Positions 34,352-43,667 of a DNA stretch of 64,000 nt are shown here, piece after piece. The position numbers and the translations under genes were made by a program. Each line of letters opens with the position of its first letter. The stretch's first letter is position 1. The notes under the pieces are model-generated. The model was not told the origin of the DNA, ran no database searches, and worked only from the letters and a program-made list of their open reading frames with translations. Origin of the DNA: Chitinophaga tropicalis (GTDB lineage: Bacteria; Bacteroidota; Bacteroidia; Chitinophagales; Chitinophagaceae); the NCBI RefSeq assembly GCF_009758205.1, contig NZ_WRXN01000009.1, positions 124,001-188,000 on the forward strand, given 5' to 3'.

Positions 34352-34927
34352 TTACAATGTAATACCTGCTACTATAGAAATCCTGTTGAATTTATACTCG
34401 TATGAAGTATATCCCAGTAAAACCGGCTGGGGCCATATGGCTACACTTTCATACTTCAGCTTCATGGCAGCGCGGGAATATCCTACCGCTATATGAAAGT
34501 CATTTTTACCAGTTCTGATCTTATACCCGATACCTGCATGGCCATAAAAACCAGGAACTGTTTTATCCGGATGCTTACCGTAATATCCCGGGAACTGGTT
34601 GCTGGTGATCCAGGGGAAAGATATGCCCGCCCCGCCATAAGCAAAAAAAGTATTCTTTGTACCATTGAGATCATACCTGGCATCTCCGAAAAGAGGAACA
34701 GAACGGAGGGTATAATCATCCAGCCCTACGCCCACACCGGCCTGTAAATGACTGTTAAAGCGATAACCTCCTATTGCTCTCAGCACGAGCCCTTTCTTAT
34801 CAGAGAATTGTATACCTACTTCGTCGATATTATAAAAGCCGCCTGTCTTCTTTTTCTGTTGTGCAATAACAACTCCTGTAAACAATATTACGGGCAACAG
34901 GCACCAGAAACGTTTCAGTATCTGCAT
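34352..34927 (-). CDS. Outer-membrane beta-barrel protein
   Basis: A 191-residue protein with a signal peptide (ends VVIAQ) followed by alternating amphipathic strands: LVLRAIGGYRFNSHLQAGVG, FFAYGGAGISFPW, FYGHAGIGYKIRT, and the end FNRISIVAGITL. Small 8-stranded barrels of the OmpA/porin-like type have this size. It follows the LVIVD lipoprotein gene by four bases, so both act in the outer envelope. The function is not known. Confidence 0.82.
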   Translation of the reverse strand: MQILKRFWCLLPVILFTGVVIAQQKKKTGGFYNIDEVGIQFSDKKGLVLRAIGGYRFNSHLQAGVGVGLDDYTLRSVPLFGDARYDLNGTKNTFFAYGGAGISFPWITSNQFPGYYGKHPDKTVPGFYGHAGIGYKIRTGKNDFHIAVGYSRAAMKLKYESVAIWPQPVLLGYTSYEYKFNRISIVAGITL

Positions 34928-34931
34928 GTCT

Positions 34932-36215
34932 TCATTGTTTAACAGTAATACTTATTTTACTGAGCCGCTTTGGTGATTCCATATCTGTGATATCATACTG
35001 ATAAAGGCCATCTTTAGCTGTTACCAGTAGTAATTTGTCACTTTCGGGGATCACATCGTATGCTTTAACATCTGAGAATACCTGTAATGTTTTAGCTGCT
35101 ACAGGGTTCCGGGCGTCTACAAAACGGAGGCCGTTATCACCTTCGCCTACAAACACGTACCCATTAATAACACCCAGACCATAAGGGCTCTTCATATCAT
35201 AGCTCCTGAGCGGCTCCGGCTGGGCGGGGTTTCTTACATCCAGTACAGTCAGCTGATTAACAGCTCCTGCATTGCATGCAGTGCCTCCACGTACGGTTAC
35301 ATAGGCCCGGTCATTTTCAACCACTACAGGATCGCAGGAGCGGATATGTGAGTAAATTCCTTTTTGCGCAGGCGTTTCAGGCGTTACAACATTATAGATG
35401 AACATACCTGTTGTTGTACCCAGGAAGAGATACTCTTTGTAGGGGAAGATCGTTTCCACCGTAGCGGGTACCATGACCGTATTTTTCTTAACGGGTTGCG
35501 TAAGCTGGTCTATATTAAAAGAAGTGATAGAATAGTTATTTACTGTATACAGGTAATTGTTCAGCAAGCCAAACCGTGCAGTAGAGCCGGCCTTACCTAC
35601 AGAAGGCACGCTGCTTTTAGAAGTGTTTGAAAAAATGGCGACATTCGAGACAGCATCGTAATAATACTCTCCGTTCCAACCTGGATTATTGCAGACCTGG
35701 GTCAGTACTGTATCTTTCCTGATATAATCAACGATGACTCCTAACCTAGCCGTGTCGGTACTATAACCATAGGCATATATTAAACCCGGGTAGGCAGATT
35801 TCACTCTGCTCACTTCTTTTACATGATAAGGGTCTGTAATATCAAGCGCTACGAGGTCAAGGTAACTGTCTGCATACATAATATTTCCTTTTACGGCCAT
35901 GTCAACATTTCCGGGAATATTAACGAATGCGATCTTTTTCGGAGAAGAGGGATTATTGTTGTCAATAACATGGATTCCCTTTCCGGGTTCATTCAGGAAA
36001 ATGTATTTCCCATACAGGTAGATCTTTCCTGTTTCCTCAATATTTTTCGGAGCCTCGCTTTTAACGGAGCTCCTCAGCTCGTCAAGCGTGAGGTAAACGG
36101 GTGTAAAAATTGTGGAGGGTATCCTGACATCACAGCTATCTTTCAGACAGCCGGAGGCAAGCAGCATGAGTACAACGAATACTACAGCTGTTCTTAGCTT
36201 GTACAGATAGAACAT
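34932..36215 (-). CDS. LVIVD-repeat beta-propeller lipoprotein
   Basis: A 427-residue lipoprotein (LASGC, Cys23). The body has repeated strands of the LVIVD type: GIHVIDNNNPSSPKKIAFV, LVALDITDPYHVKEV, LTVLDVRNPAQPEPLRSYD, LRFVDARNPVAAKTLQVF and LYQYDITDMESPKRLSKI. These form a beta-propeller exposed on the outer membrane or in the periplasm. The molecular role is unknown; propellers usually bind proteins or glycans. It is the first gene of a two-gene operon with the beta-barrel protein. Confidence 0.9.
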   Translation of the reverse strand: MFYLYKLRTAVVFVVLMLLASGCLKDSCDVRIPSTIFTPVYLTLDELRSSVKSEAPKNIEETGKIYLYGKYIFLNEPGKGIHVIDNNNPSSPKKIAFVNIPGNVDMAVKGNIMYADSYLDLVALDITDPYHVKEVSRVKSAYPGLIYAYGYSTDTARLGVIVDYIRKDTVLTQVCNNPGWNGEYYYDAVSNVAIFSNTSKSSVPSVGKAGSTARFGLLNNYLYTVNNYSITSFNIDQLTQPVKKNTVMVPATVETIFPYKEYLFLGTTTGMFIYNVVTPETPAQKGIYSHIRSCDPVVVENDRAYVTVRGGTACNAGAVNQLTVLDVRNPAQPEPLRSYDMKSPYGLGVINGYVFVGEGDNGLRFVDARNPVAAKTLQVFSDVKAYDVIPESDKLLLVTAKDGLYQYDITDMESPKRLSKISITVKQ

Positions 36216-36408
36216 AGGGGTGAGGTTTTATTGTCAAACGGGCAGAAAAGCCAAAAGTTACAGTTATAGTTACAGATAGTATAAAAATTTCTGTTTACAT
36301 GGATGGACGATAGTCGTAATTTATTTCATTTTGTATCACACTCATGACAATTTCCTTTTTCAGCAAATAGTTTTCCTGATCACGATATTCCCTTACATTA
36401 ATCCGGCA

Positions 36409-36416
36409 TAATTTTG
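36409..36416 (+). promoter_or_regulatory. -7 promoter element before the DUF4920 gene
   Basis: TAATTTTG matches TAnnTTTG and is 41 bases before the start codon. A clear -33 TTTG is not seen. Confidence 0.45.
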
Positions 36417-36457
36417 TGCTTTAATGAAATCCTGTTTTTATACCATAACTTTAAAAC

Positions 36458-36934
36458 ATGAACAAACTGATCTTACTATTCATTCTGCTTCTGGGAACCC
36501 TTACGTCCCAGGCACAGCCACCTAAAGGACCTGCCAATCCGGGCTCTGTGTATGGGGCAGGAACTACGGCTGCCGGTGCAATAGCAGCATCGGAACTACC
36601 TTCATTGCTTAAGAGCGATACAGCTACGATGCCTGTGAAAGTTAAAGCGCAGGTTTTGGCCGTATGTTCTAAAAAGGGCTGCTGGATGCGCCTGCAGGTA
36701 AATGATAGTACTACTGCCTTTGTGAAAATGAAAAACTATGGATTTTTTGTTCCTACAGACATTAAAGGCAGGACAGTAATACTGGAAGGGCTGGCATATA
36801 ACCATGTTACTTCAGTTGCAGAGCTGCGGCATTATGCGGAAGATGCAAAGAAGCCGCAAGCTGAGATTGATGCCATTACACAACCCAAGCGTGAAATACG
36901 ATTTACAGCCAATGGCATACTGGTTTTAGAATAG
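36458..36934 (+). CDS. DUF4920 secreted protein
   Basis: A 158-residue protein with a signal peptide (ends TSQAQ). The domain is defined by VCSKKGCWMRLQV, FVKMKNYGFFVPTDIKGRTV and LRHYAEDAKKP. The Cys-x4-Cys pair and neighbouring residues suggest metal or redox binding in the periplasm. The family is typical of Bacteroidota and has no known function. A -7 promoter element lies upstream, and a 9-bp stem follows the gene. Confidence 0.9.
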   Translation: MNKLILLFILLLGTLTSQAQPPKGPANPGSVYGAGTTAAGAIAASELPSLLKSDTATMPVKVKAQVLAVCSKKGCWMRLQVNDSTTAFVKMKNYGFFVPTDIKGRTVILEGLAYNHVTSVAELRHYAEDAKKPQAEIDAITQPKREIRFTANGILVLE

Positions 36935-36936
36935 AG

Positions 36937-36958
36937 GAACGCCGGAATACCGGCGTTC
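36937..36958. terminator. Stem-loop after the DUF4920 gene
   Basis: GAACGCCGG and CCGGCGTTC pair perfectly around AATA. There is no U-run, so it may only slow or partly end transcription before the SRPBCC gene 28 bases on. Confidence 0.5.
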
Positions 36959-36985
36959 TCATTTACCTATCCAAACTTTGCGGAG

Positions 36986-37447
36986 ATGATCTATTATTTC
37001 AGAACAGAGCAATTCCTGCCTACAGATATAGAAACAGCCTGGCAATTCTTCGCTTCCGCCAAAAACCTGGCGGTGATCACTCCACCGGAACTGGATTTTA
37101 AGGTCCTGACCCGGCTGGATGATAAAGAGATATATGAGGGCATGCTGATAGACTATAAGCTAAGGCCTCTCTGGGGTATTCCCCTTCGCTGGCAAACAGA
37201 GATATCCCGGGTAAAAAGAGGAGTCAGTTTTACAGACAGGCAGTCAAAAGGCCCTTATAGCATATGGGAGCACACCCATACCTTTATGCCGCAGAAGGAT
37301 GGTGTGCTGATGAAAGATGAAGTAAAATACAAGATCCCTTTCGGCTTCATCGGCAGTATGATGCATACCCTCATAATAAGCAGGAAAGTAGCAGGTATTT
37401 TCTCTTACAGGAGAGATATTTTAAAGAAAATGTTTGTCAGAAAATAA
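36986..37447 (+). CDS. SRPBCC (START-like) family protein
   Basis: A 153-residue cytoplasmic protein of the helix-grip fold: IETAWQFFASAKNLAVITP at the start, LRPLWGIPLRWQTEISRV in the middle and WEHTHTFMPQKDGVLMKDEV before the closing long helix (FSYRRDILKKMF). Members bind lipids or other hydrophobic ligands in a cavity, and some are annotated as cell-division inhibitors or cyclases. The ligand is not known. Possibly cotranscribed with the DUF4920 gene. Confidence 0.85.
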   Translation: MIYYFRTEQFLPTDIETAWQFFASAKNLAVITPPELDFKVLTRLDDKEIYEGMLIDYKLRPLWGIPLRWQTEISRVKRGVSFTDRQSKGPYSIWEHTHTFMPQKDGVLMKDEVKYKIPFGFIGSMMHTLIISRKVAGIFSYRRDILKKMFVRK

Positions 37448-37634
37448 GAACCCGCACCCATCTTATAAAATAATTTTACAATTCATTATCAACAGAATAA
37501 GTGTGCCTTCAGCCTGGAATAACACCTCCGGATAAAAACCGGCGCGCTTCTTGCTTTATTGTATCCAAATGTTTAGGAAGCATTGTTTTTCAGAGCACCA
37601 TAAACATTAATTTTTATTATAAATCACACTTTTT

Positions 37635-37811
37635 ATGAAACCATATTCTTTAGTCATCCTGATTATGATTGCCGCCATTATCATATTAGTAGGATGTGTG
37701 CATACTCATTCAACTCACCCTACTTCCCTACCTCCGGGACAGGCCAAAAAACTGACAGGCAGCAAATCAGCGAAACCATTTGCTCCGGGACAACAGAAAA
37801 AAAAGTATTAA
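37635..37811 (+). CDS. Small lipoprotein of 58 residues
   Basis: The reading frame starts MKPYSLVILIMIAAIIILVG, with lipobox LVGC and lipidated Cys21. The mature tail is His- and Ser-rich, then LPPGQAKKLTGSKSAKPFAP and GQQKKKY. I know this short proline/lysine tail (PPGQAKK...APGQ) as a recurring Bacteroidota small lipoprotein, sometimes labelled quinol oxidase subunit 4, a name with no support in this sequence. The basic tail may bind peptidoglycan, LPS or nucleic acid. It ends six bases from the convergent GH127 gene. Confidence 0.85.
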   Translation: MKPYSLVILIMIAAIIILVGCVHTHSTHPTSLPPGQAKKLTGSKSAKPFAPGQQKKKY

Positions 37812-37817
37812 GAATGA

Positions 37818-39827
37818 TCACCTGCTCACTGGCAGCCACACACTCATATCGCTCCTGCCCCTGTTGGCCCAGGAGTAATAGGGTATCCATTTAACTCTTA
37901 CAGGTACAGATGTAGTATTGAGCTCCCTATACAGTGTATTCTTCCAGTTATTGTGTTGTAGCAACTTCACTTCACCTTCCAGGGCAATTACATTACTGTT
38001 ATCGATCTTCATAGCAACCGGACGTAATGAAGCTGATGCCGGAACAATGATATCAGCCAGGTTTTGTCCCTGCTTCAGATCTGCAGATTCAATACAATAT
38101 ACAAGCGGTCCTCTTTTTACGGCGACCTGGTTACGGTTCTCTTCCACGAGAGGATTAGCCTCTATCAGTGTGGCAGGCATCTCTAATGTAAGAGATATCC
38201 TGTCTCCTGTTTTCCATTGTCTTTTCAACTTTGTGTATGTACCGGATATCAGTTCTCCTTTTACTGGTTCTCCGTTCACAGACAGAGTGGCTTTTTTACA
38301 CCAGCCAGGGATGCGGAGGAAAATAGTTGTTTCTTTTGCCGGTGCTTTCTTTAAAAGCAGAGAGATATTCCCGCTCCAGGGATAGTCTGTCTGCTGATCC
38401 AGCTGAACAGGCGTTCCATCTTTTAATGTGGTGCTCAAGACATTGCCTCCGTACATATCAACGTACAGGCCGTCTTCTGCTATACTGTACATATAACTGC
38501 TTACTTCAGCAATAGTCCTGACTGTATTTGGCGGACAACAATTGGATAAAGCAATATACTTTTGCCTGCCACCAGACCAGCGCAATTCATAGGGATAATC
38601 TGCTGATGCAGCCAGCGGATTGGTATAGAAGAATTTATCGCCATCCATACTGATGCCGCTGAGCACACTATTATACAACGCCAGCTCCACTATATCAGCG
38701 TACCTGGCATCTCCTGTTACTTCCAGCATCCGCCGGTTCCAGAGCACATTACCAATATTGGCGCATGTTTCATTGTGGGCAGACAGGTTGGGTAACTGGT
38801 AATTCTTCCCATATGCCTGGTGTATTTTCTGTACTGTATCGGGGTTATATGAAATGCCATCGACAGATACGCCATCATATAATGCTCCGCAGCCGCCGGT
38901 TATATACATCTTACGCATTATCACGTCATCCCACATACGATTCAATGAGCTAAGCAAGCTGGTATCTCCCGTTTCTGCATACACATCAGCAACTCCTGCA
39001 AAAAGGTAATTGGCCCTTACTGCATGCCCTACTACTCTCTTCATATCCCTGAAAGGTACGCGGTCAGAGTTGTCGTCAGTGCCTTCTGTTTTTCCGCGTA
39101 TGTTGATCAGCTTTTGTGCGAGAGAGAGATAAGAACTGTTGCCTGTGGTTCTGTACAGTTCAATCATACCCATATAATGTGAGGGGCAGATAGCGTTACG
39201 CGCCTGTTCCGGGGTGGCTGTATTATAAAACCCAGCGAGGAACTGTGCAGCTCGTTCTGCAACCATAAGCAGGCTTTTCTTCCCTGTGGCACGGTAATGC
39301 ACACAGGCAGCTGTCATCAGGTGACCGAAATTATATGCTTCAAAGCTTAGCTTATCATCAAACATCTTCCGCCTGCCTGTTTGCTGTTGTTCAATGATGG
39401 ATTTGGTGTACACATATCCATCGGATCTCTGGGCTTTGGCTATTACCGCTATTGCCCTGTCCATTTCTTTATCCAGTTGCGGGTCTTTAGTGGAAGCATA
39501 AAGCGCTGCCATTGCTTCCAGTGTTTTATAGAAATCACCATCATGGAATGAAGGCCCTTTGAAAGAGCCTGTATCCAGGCCGGCTGCTATTTCAAAATTC
39601 TTGAAAGAATGGCAGAGGTCTGCATCCATATAAGTTGTCCATAAATGAGGCACCATAGCTGTTTTACATACCTCAAAACGTTCTGCCCAGAATCCGTTTG
39701 TCCATTGTACATCTCCTAATCCTACGCTATTCAGCCGGGCATATGGGCTGTTGGAGGAGTTAATAAGCCCTTTCTGAGCAGTAGCTTGCAGGCTCAGTAA
39801 AAGGCATATGGCTATAAGTCTGTTCAT
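37818..39827 (-). CDS. GH127-family glycosidase (beta-L-arabinofuranosidase-like)
   Basis: A 669-residue secreted enzyme (signal ends ATAQ). Family blocks: GPSFHDGDFYKTLEAMAALY, YITGGCGALYDG, AHNETCANIGNVLWNRRMLE with the expected Glu and Cys, and NCCPPNTVRTIAEVSSYMYS with the two cysteines that bind zinc in GH127. The fold is an (alpha/alpha)6 barrel followed by beta-sandwiches. Characterised members release beta-L-arabinofuranose; related families act on pectin side chains. It closes an operon after the GH78 gene (6-base gap), fitting degradation of arabinose-bearing rhamnogalacturonan. Confidence 0.92.
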   Translation of the reverse strand: MNRLIAICLLLSLQATAQKGLINSSNSPYARLNSVGLGDVQWTNGFWAERFEVCKTAMVPHLWTTYMDADLCHSFKNFEIAAGLDTGSFKGPSFHDGDFYKTLEAMAALYASTKDPQLDKEMDRAIAVIAKAQRSDGYVYTKSIIEQQQTGRRKMFDDKLSFEAYNFGHLMTAACVHYRATGKKSLLMVAERAAQFLAGFYNTATPEQARNAICPSHYMGMIELYRTTGNSSYLSLAQKLINIRGKTEGTDDNSDRVPFRDMKRVVGHAVRANYLFAGVADVYAETGDTSLLSSLNRMWDDVIMRKMYITGGCGALYDGVSVDGISYNPDTVQKIHQAYGKNYQLPNLSAHNETCANIGNVLWNRRMLEVTGDARYADIVELALYNSVLSGISMDGDKFFYTNPLAASADYPYELRWSGGRQKYIALSNCCPPNTVRTIAEVSSYMYSIAEDGLYVDMYGGNVLSTTLKDGTPVQLDQQTDYPWSGNISLLLKKAPAKETTIFLRIPGWCKKATLSVNGEPVKGELISGTYTKLKRQWKTGDRISLTLEMPATLIEANPLVEENRNQVAVKRGPLVYCIESADLKQGQNLADIIVPASASLRPVAMKIDNSNVIALEGEVKLLQHNNWKNTLYRELNTTSVPVRVKWIPYYSWANRGRSDMSVWLPVSR

Positions 39828-39833
39828 CTAAAT

Positions 39834-41996
39834 CTATTTAACTGCGCGATAGTTCACAACATATGTTTTACCTGGCTGTAATGTGAGCTCGTAAGTATTG
39901 CCGCCTTTACTTTCTGCAATGGCCTGTGCACAGGTGGGTTTTATTGTGCTTTGCAGCCGCAATGTTCCTGTACCGGATATAGTGGTGATCTTTATTTCCT
40001 TTTTGCTGCAATACATCTTAATATCTCCTTCAGGAACAGGTACAGTGCCTTCCATCCATTCCAGTCCTCCCAATACCGGCTGTACTGTATATGTTTTATA
40101 TCCCGGTGATTCCGGTTTTACTCCGAGGTAGTATTTACCGAGCAGGTAAAGCGGGCTTGCTCCCCAGGCATGACAGAGGCTTTTCCCGAATGGTCTGCCA
40201 TACATGGCATAATGGGCAGGTCCTGAAACAGAGGGATCGTATAACTCCCAGAAACTGGTGGCTCCCAGCTTCAGCATACCTCCCCAGTAGCTCTTCATTT
40301 CCTTCAGTACGTAGGCCTGCTCTCCCATGGCGCATAGCGCTTCCAGTTCATAAAAGCGCATATAGGGAGTGGTGATCTTCTGAATGTTGTCGTTCAGTAA
40401 CACAGACTTCTTCACAGCACTTTTCTGCTGCTGGTCAAAATACTCAAAGAAGATAGCGAACATATTGGCGTAACGTGTTACGTTACTGGTCTGCATACCG
40501 TTTACACGGCTATGTACAAGCGCCTGTTTACTGTCACTCCAGTATAATGGGAACAGTCTGGCTCTCAGCTCAGCAGCGTATTGTCTGTATGTCTCTGCAT
40601 CTTTCTTTTCTCCTGCAATATCTGCGCAAAGGGTCATTGTTTCCAGGCTGCGGCAAAATAACAACTGTTCAAAACTCAGCTCTCCCTTTTTGCTTAATCC
40701 GTCAGCCCAGTCAATGAATACCCAGTCGCCCGACATACCTTCCACCAGGCCATTCTTATTTCTTCTTCCCAGGCAGTATTCCATTAATGTTTTCATGCGT
40801 GGGTAGAACTGTTTTATGAATGTTTCATCTCCTGTATAGAGATAGTAATCATAGATGCCCATAAACCAATAGAAGGTATAATCCAGTATAGTATTGATAT
40901 GACTGGTAACCGGATCTTTTCCTCTTAATGCCAGTATTGTTCTCTGTACTGTTTCATTATCGTAGAACAGGTAGTAGTTCATAAGATAGCTCTGATAAGC
41001 ATCTCCACTCCAGACCCACCTGTCGCGTTTGATCCCGTCTATAAAGAATTCCCGTGTAGCTAAGCGGAAGGTATATTTCGCTACGTCATAGATGCTATTC
41101 AGTTCTTCATCTGAGCATCTGAAGTTTCCTCGTTCCTTCACACCGGCATATTCGTATAACATGGAGATACTGTCTACCTGTACTTCATTATCAGTCTCAA
41201 CATTTACATAACGGAAAGCCTTGGAGAGCGACAATACCGTATCTCTTTTCTCACTCTGATGAAAAGACAATCTATCCAGTGTTTCGGCATGTTGTATGTC
41301 CAGGGCTTCTTCCCTGCTTTCTCCGTAATAGAGATTCACTTTACCAGAGCCATTTACACCATGCAGTTTTATAAAGCCAAAGGTTTCCTTTCCAAAATCC
41401 ACTATTCTTCCCTTGCTGTGGGATGATACGCTGACAGCGCTTGCCGGGGATACGGGCAGTCTGAAAGCAGAAGGCGGTGTTTCCGGTTTATTGAAGTTCC
41501 AGCTGCCAGAATGCAGCCATTTAGTAGCAGAGATGTCTGATGCCTTTCCTGTTTCATCTATCCATTCTTTATCTTCAGGCGTTACGAGCCAGGTGTTGTC
41601 GGAGAAAACAGTTCTGCCGGAGATGTACACAGCAGGAACAAATGCCTGGTTGAAGATCTTGATATTGATCCAATGTTTGCCGGCTGGTATTGTGATCTTT
41701 GATGGTGCACCTTCAAATGCCTTTCCATCTATTCTGACATTATAGCGGCCTTCTACATAGATGCTGACTTCTTCCGGTGCTGTCAGATCCACTTCCTTAT
41801 GAAAATCCACTAACGGATAATGGCTATCCATTTTCCAGAAAACGGGATAGAAGGTTTCTCTTTCTGTACGGCGGTTCTGCATATCATTTCCAAGCCAGAT
41901 CTCAAAATCGCCCGGATACCAGATCCAGGTTGCCTGTTGCGCAGTGGCTGTAATGCTGCATATGAGCATCAACAATAACGATAAGATGTGTTTCAT
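39834..41996 (-). CDS. Alpha-L-rhamnosidase-like (GH78) enzyme
   Basis: A 720-residue secreted enzyme with signal peptide MKHILSLLLMLICSITATAQ. Beta-sandwich domains fill the first half. The (alpha/alpha)6 catalytic barrel follows with EFFIDGIKRDRWVWSGDAYQ, VEGMSGDWVFIDWADGLSKK and FWELYDPSVSGPAHYAMYGR. It ends with the GH78 C-terminal sandwich (GLEWMEGTVPVPEGDIKMYC). The likely reaction is hydrolysis of terminal alpha-L-rhamnose. The ATG at 41996 is chosen for the signal peptide; the upstream esterase gene ends 4 bases before it. It lies in the cluster with GH127. Confidence 0.9.
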   Translation of the reverse strand: MKHILSLLLMLICSITATAQQATWIWYPGDFEIWLGNDMQNRRTERETFYPVFWKMDSHYPLVDFHKEVDLTAPEEVSIYVEGRYNVRIDGKAFEGAPSKITIPAGKHWINIKIFNQAFVPAVYISGRTVFSDNTWLVTPEDKEWIDETGKASDISATKWLHSGSWNFNKPETPPSAFRLPVSPASAVSVSSHSKGRIVDFGKETFGFIKLHGVNGSGKVNLYYGESREEALDIQHAETLDRLSFHQSEKRDTVLSLSKAFRYVNVETDNEVQVDSISMLYEYAGVKERGNFRCSDEELNSIYDVAKYTFRLATREFFIDGIKRDRWVWSGDAYQSYLMNYYLFYDNETVQRTILALRGKDPVTSHINTILDYTFYWFMGIYDYYLYTGDETFIKQFYPRMKTLMEYCLGRRNKNGLVEGMSGDWVFIDWADGLSKKGELSFEQLLFCRSLETMTLCADIAGEKKDAETYRQYAAELRARLFPLYWSDSKQALVHSRVNGMQTSNVTRYANMFAIFFEYFDQQQKSAVKKSVLLNDNIQKITTPYMRFYELEALCAMGEQAYVLKEMKSYWGGMLKLGATSFWELYDPSVSGPAHYAMYGRPFGKSLCHAWGASPLYLLGKYYLGVKPESPGYKTYTVQPVLGGLEWMEGTVPVPEGDIKMYCSKKEIKITTISGTGTLRLQSTIKPTCAQAIAESKGGNTYELTLQPGKTYVVNYRAVK

Positions 41997-42000
41997 ACTA

Positions 42001-43389
42001 TTAATGGGTAAGAGCTGATTTCCAGGTTGCCTCAAGTTGTTCAAATCCATGTATGGCATGAGCGGGTAACAACTCTCCTTTATCTCCGAAAACATACATT
42101 GCATTTTCCTTTTCGATGGTTACTTTGGATTCATCTATACTTCCTGTATTAAGTTTCAGGTATTTTGCCATGAATTGATACACTGCGTTTCTTTTATTAA
42201 TTCCAAAGTCGTGTCCTTCTGCCGGCAGGTGTATGTTCTCTATATTACCGGTCTTATCATAATACCCATATATCTTCTGCAAATATGGAAAATCATGTTC
42301 AGGTGTTTTGTCTGTCCAGTCGCCGCCATCACTTACCAACAGTTGTGGCCTTGGGGCTGCCATAGCGGCTATCTCTACATTGTCTGTCCTGTTGGCACAG
42401 GCATGTATGGGCATACCGCTTTCACAGGGGCAACCTCCATAGAAGTAAGAACTGATAGCTACTACAGGTGCGCTTACCTTTATACGGTCATCAAGGGCTG
42501 TCATCAGTACAGTATGACTTCCGGCGCCGGAACCGCCGGTAATGCCTACTCTGCCGGTATCTGCATCTTTCAGGGATAAGAGATAATCCAGGATACGGAC
42601 AGATCCCAATGCCTGTATGCTCATTGCCAGGCTTCTGCGATGGTCTTTCTCTTCAAACTGCAACAGTGATTCTCCCCAGGCAAACAGGTCGTAGCTGAAA
42701 GCCATTGCGCCCATGCGGGCCAGCGTAGCGCAGCGGTACTGACAGTCAGGACGGTAGCGCTGATGCTGCCAGTGACCATCAGGATTGAGTATTACCGGTA
42801 TCTTCCCTTTGTATTGAGCGGGTTTATATAATGAACCGTTGATGTAAAGTCCCGGAAGGATTTCAATGGCTATATTACGTACAGTATATCCGTCAAATTT
42901 CCTTTCGGCTGTAATAATGGGTTTGGAAGCAGGAGCTGCGGGTAAATGGGATAGTTGTAAGGCTTGCAGCAGGCAGGGGCTTAATGCCTGTTTCCTGGTT
43001 TCCCATTGCGATTGATCATTATACTGAGCGGCGATGCGGTCCAATTCTTCCCAACCTTCCTGTACCGGCCAGCGGTAGTATTCGTAAGCACTCAGCTTGT
43101 AACTGTTTTCTTTTTCCTTCTTCACTTTCATATCAAGGGGCGTCAGGATATTACTGAGTGTAGCATCAATATCGGGCCTGTAGCGCCAGTCAGCATAAGT
43201 CACCCATTTATCGGTTACCTGGGCATCTGTATATTTAATCTTTACGTTATACTTTTTCTGTACATGCTCAAGTACTTCTTTCAGTGGCCGTTTGTATGCA
43301 CTGTCAGATGTTTGCTGTGCAGATGTGGTGAAGGAAAATAACAGGCATATGTATCCTGTCAGCCGGGTTATCAGTTGCGCTTTTTTCAT
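42001..43389 (-). CDS. STN-like domain fused to alpha/beta-hydrolase esterase
   Basis: A 462-residue secreted protein. Signal peptide 1-25 (ends SAQQ). Residues about 32-100 resemble an STN/DUF4974-type module: RPLKEVLEHVQKKYNVKIKY and IDATLSNILTPLDMKVKKEK. About residues 150-430 are an alpha/beta-hydrolase of the acetylxylan-esterase type with nucleophile elbow GGSGAG (Ser287), aspartate region DGGDWTDKTPEHD and histidine AEGHDFG. It probably removes acetyl or similar esters from plant polysaccharides. STN modules normally occur in TonB receptors, secretins and FecR, so the fusion is unusual. The ATG at 43389 begins the signal peptide. Confidence 0.82.
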   Translation of the reverse strand: MKKAQLITRLTGYICLLFSFTTSAQQTSDSAYKRPLKEVLEHVQKKYNVKIKYTDAQVTDKWVTYADWRYRPDIDATLSNILTPLDMKVKKEKENSYKLSAYEYYRWPVQEGWEELDRIAAQYNDQSQWETRKQALSPCLLQALQLSHLPAAPASKPIITAERKFDGYTVRNIAIEILPGLYINGSLYKPAQYKGKIPVILNPDGHWQHQRYRPDCQYRCATLARMGAMAFSYDLFAWGESLLQFEEKDHRRSLAMSIQALGSVRILDYLLSLKDADTGRVGITGGSGAGSHTVLMTALDDRIKVSAPVVAISSYFYGGCPCESGMPIHACANRTDNVEIAAMAAPRPQLLVSDGGDWTDKTPEHDFPYLQKIYGYYDKTGNIENIHLPAEGHDFGINKRNAVYQFMAKYLKLNTGSIDESKVTIEKENAMYVFGDKGELLPAHAIHGFEQLEATWKSALTH

Positions 43390-43447
43390 ACGGGAATTAA
43401 CTGTAAGATATACAATAAAAATAAAAAAGTGAGGGTTTTGTTGATTA

Positions 43448-43490
43448 CTCAAAAGATCGCTTTTGCCTTCGGCAAAAGCGATCTTTTGAG
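43448..43490. repeat. Dispersed hairpin repeat, copy 3 (UUCG tetraloop)
   Basis: A perfect 20-bp stem: CTCAAAAGATCGCTTTTGCC at 43448-43467 and its complement at 43471-43490. The loop is closed as C(UUCG)G. It has the longest arms of the family; the stem contains GATCGCTTTTGCC in place of AATTGCTTTYGCC. It lies between the oxidoreductase and the esterase on the minus strand, so it may end or stabilise transcripts. Confidence 0.8.
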
Positions 43491-43552
43491 AGAGGGGCCT
43501 GCGGCCGGCTAAGGAGTTTTTAAGGGGGATTTGCAACAGCTGGCTATAAGTT

Positions 43553-43667
43553 TTTCAGTGATGACGGCCTCCGGCTGAAATTAAGCTATGCAGGCGGCAA
43601 TGATCATAATTTCAAGGGATGACGGCCTCCGGTTGAAATTAAACTATGCAGGTAGCAAAGATTATAA
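43553..43667. repeat. Two tandem copies of a 57/58-bp repeat
   Basis: Copies at 43553-43609 and 43610-43667 share TTTCA at the start, GATGACGGCCTCCGG in the middle and GAAATTAARCTATGCAGG further on, with a few substitutions. A third TTTCAGTG begins at 43668, so the array runs into the 3' end of the oxidoreductase gene and covers its stop codon. TTTCAG/CTGAAA and TTTCAA/TTGAAA give each copy a small hairpin. Confidence 0.85.
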
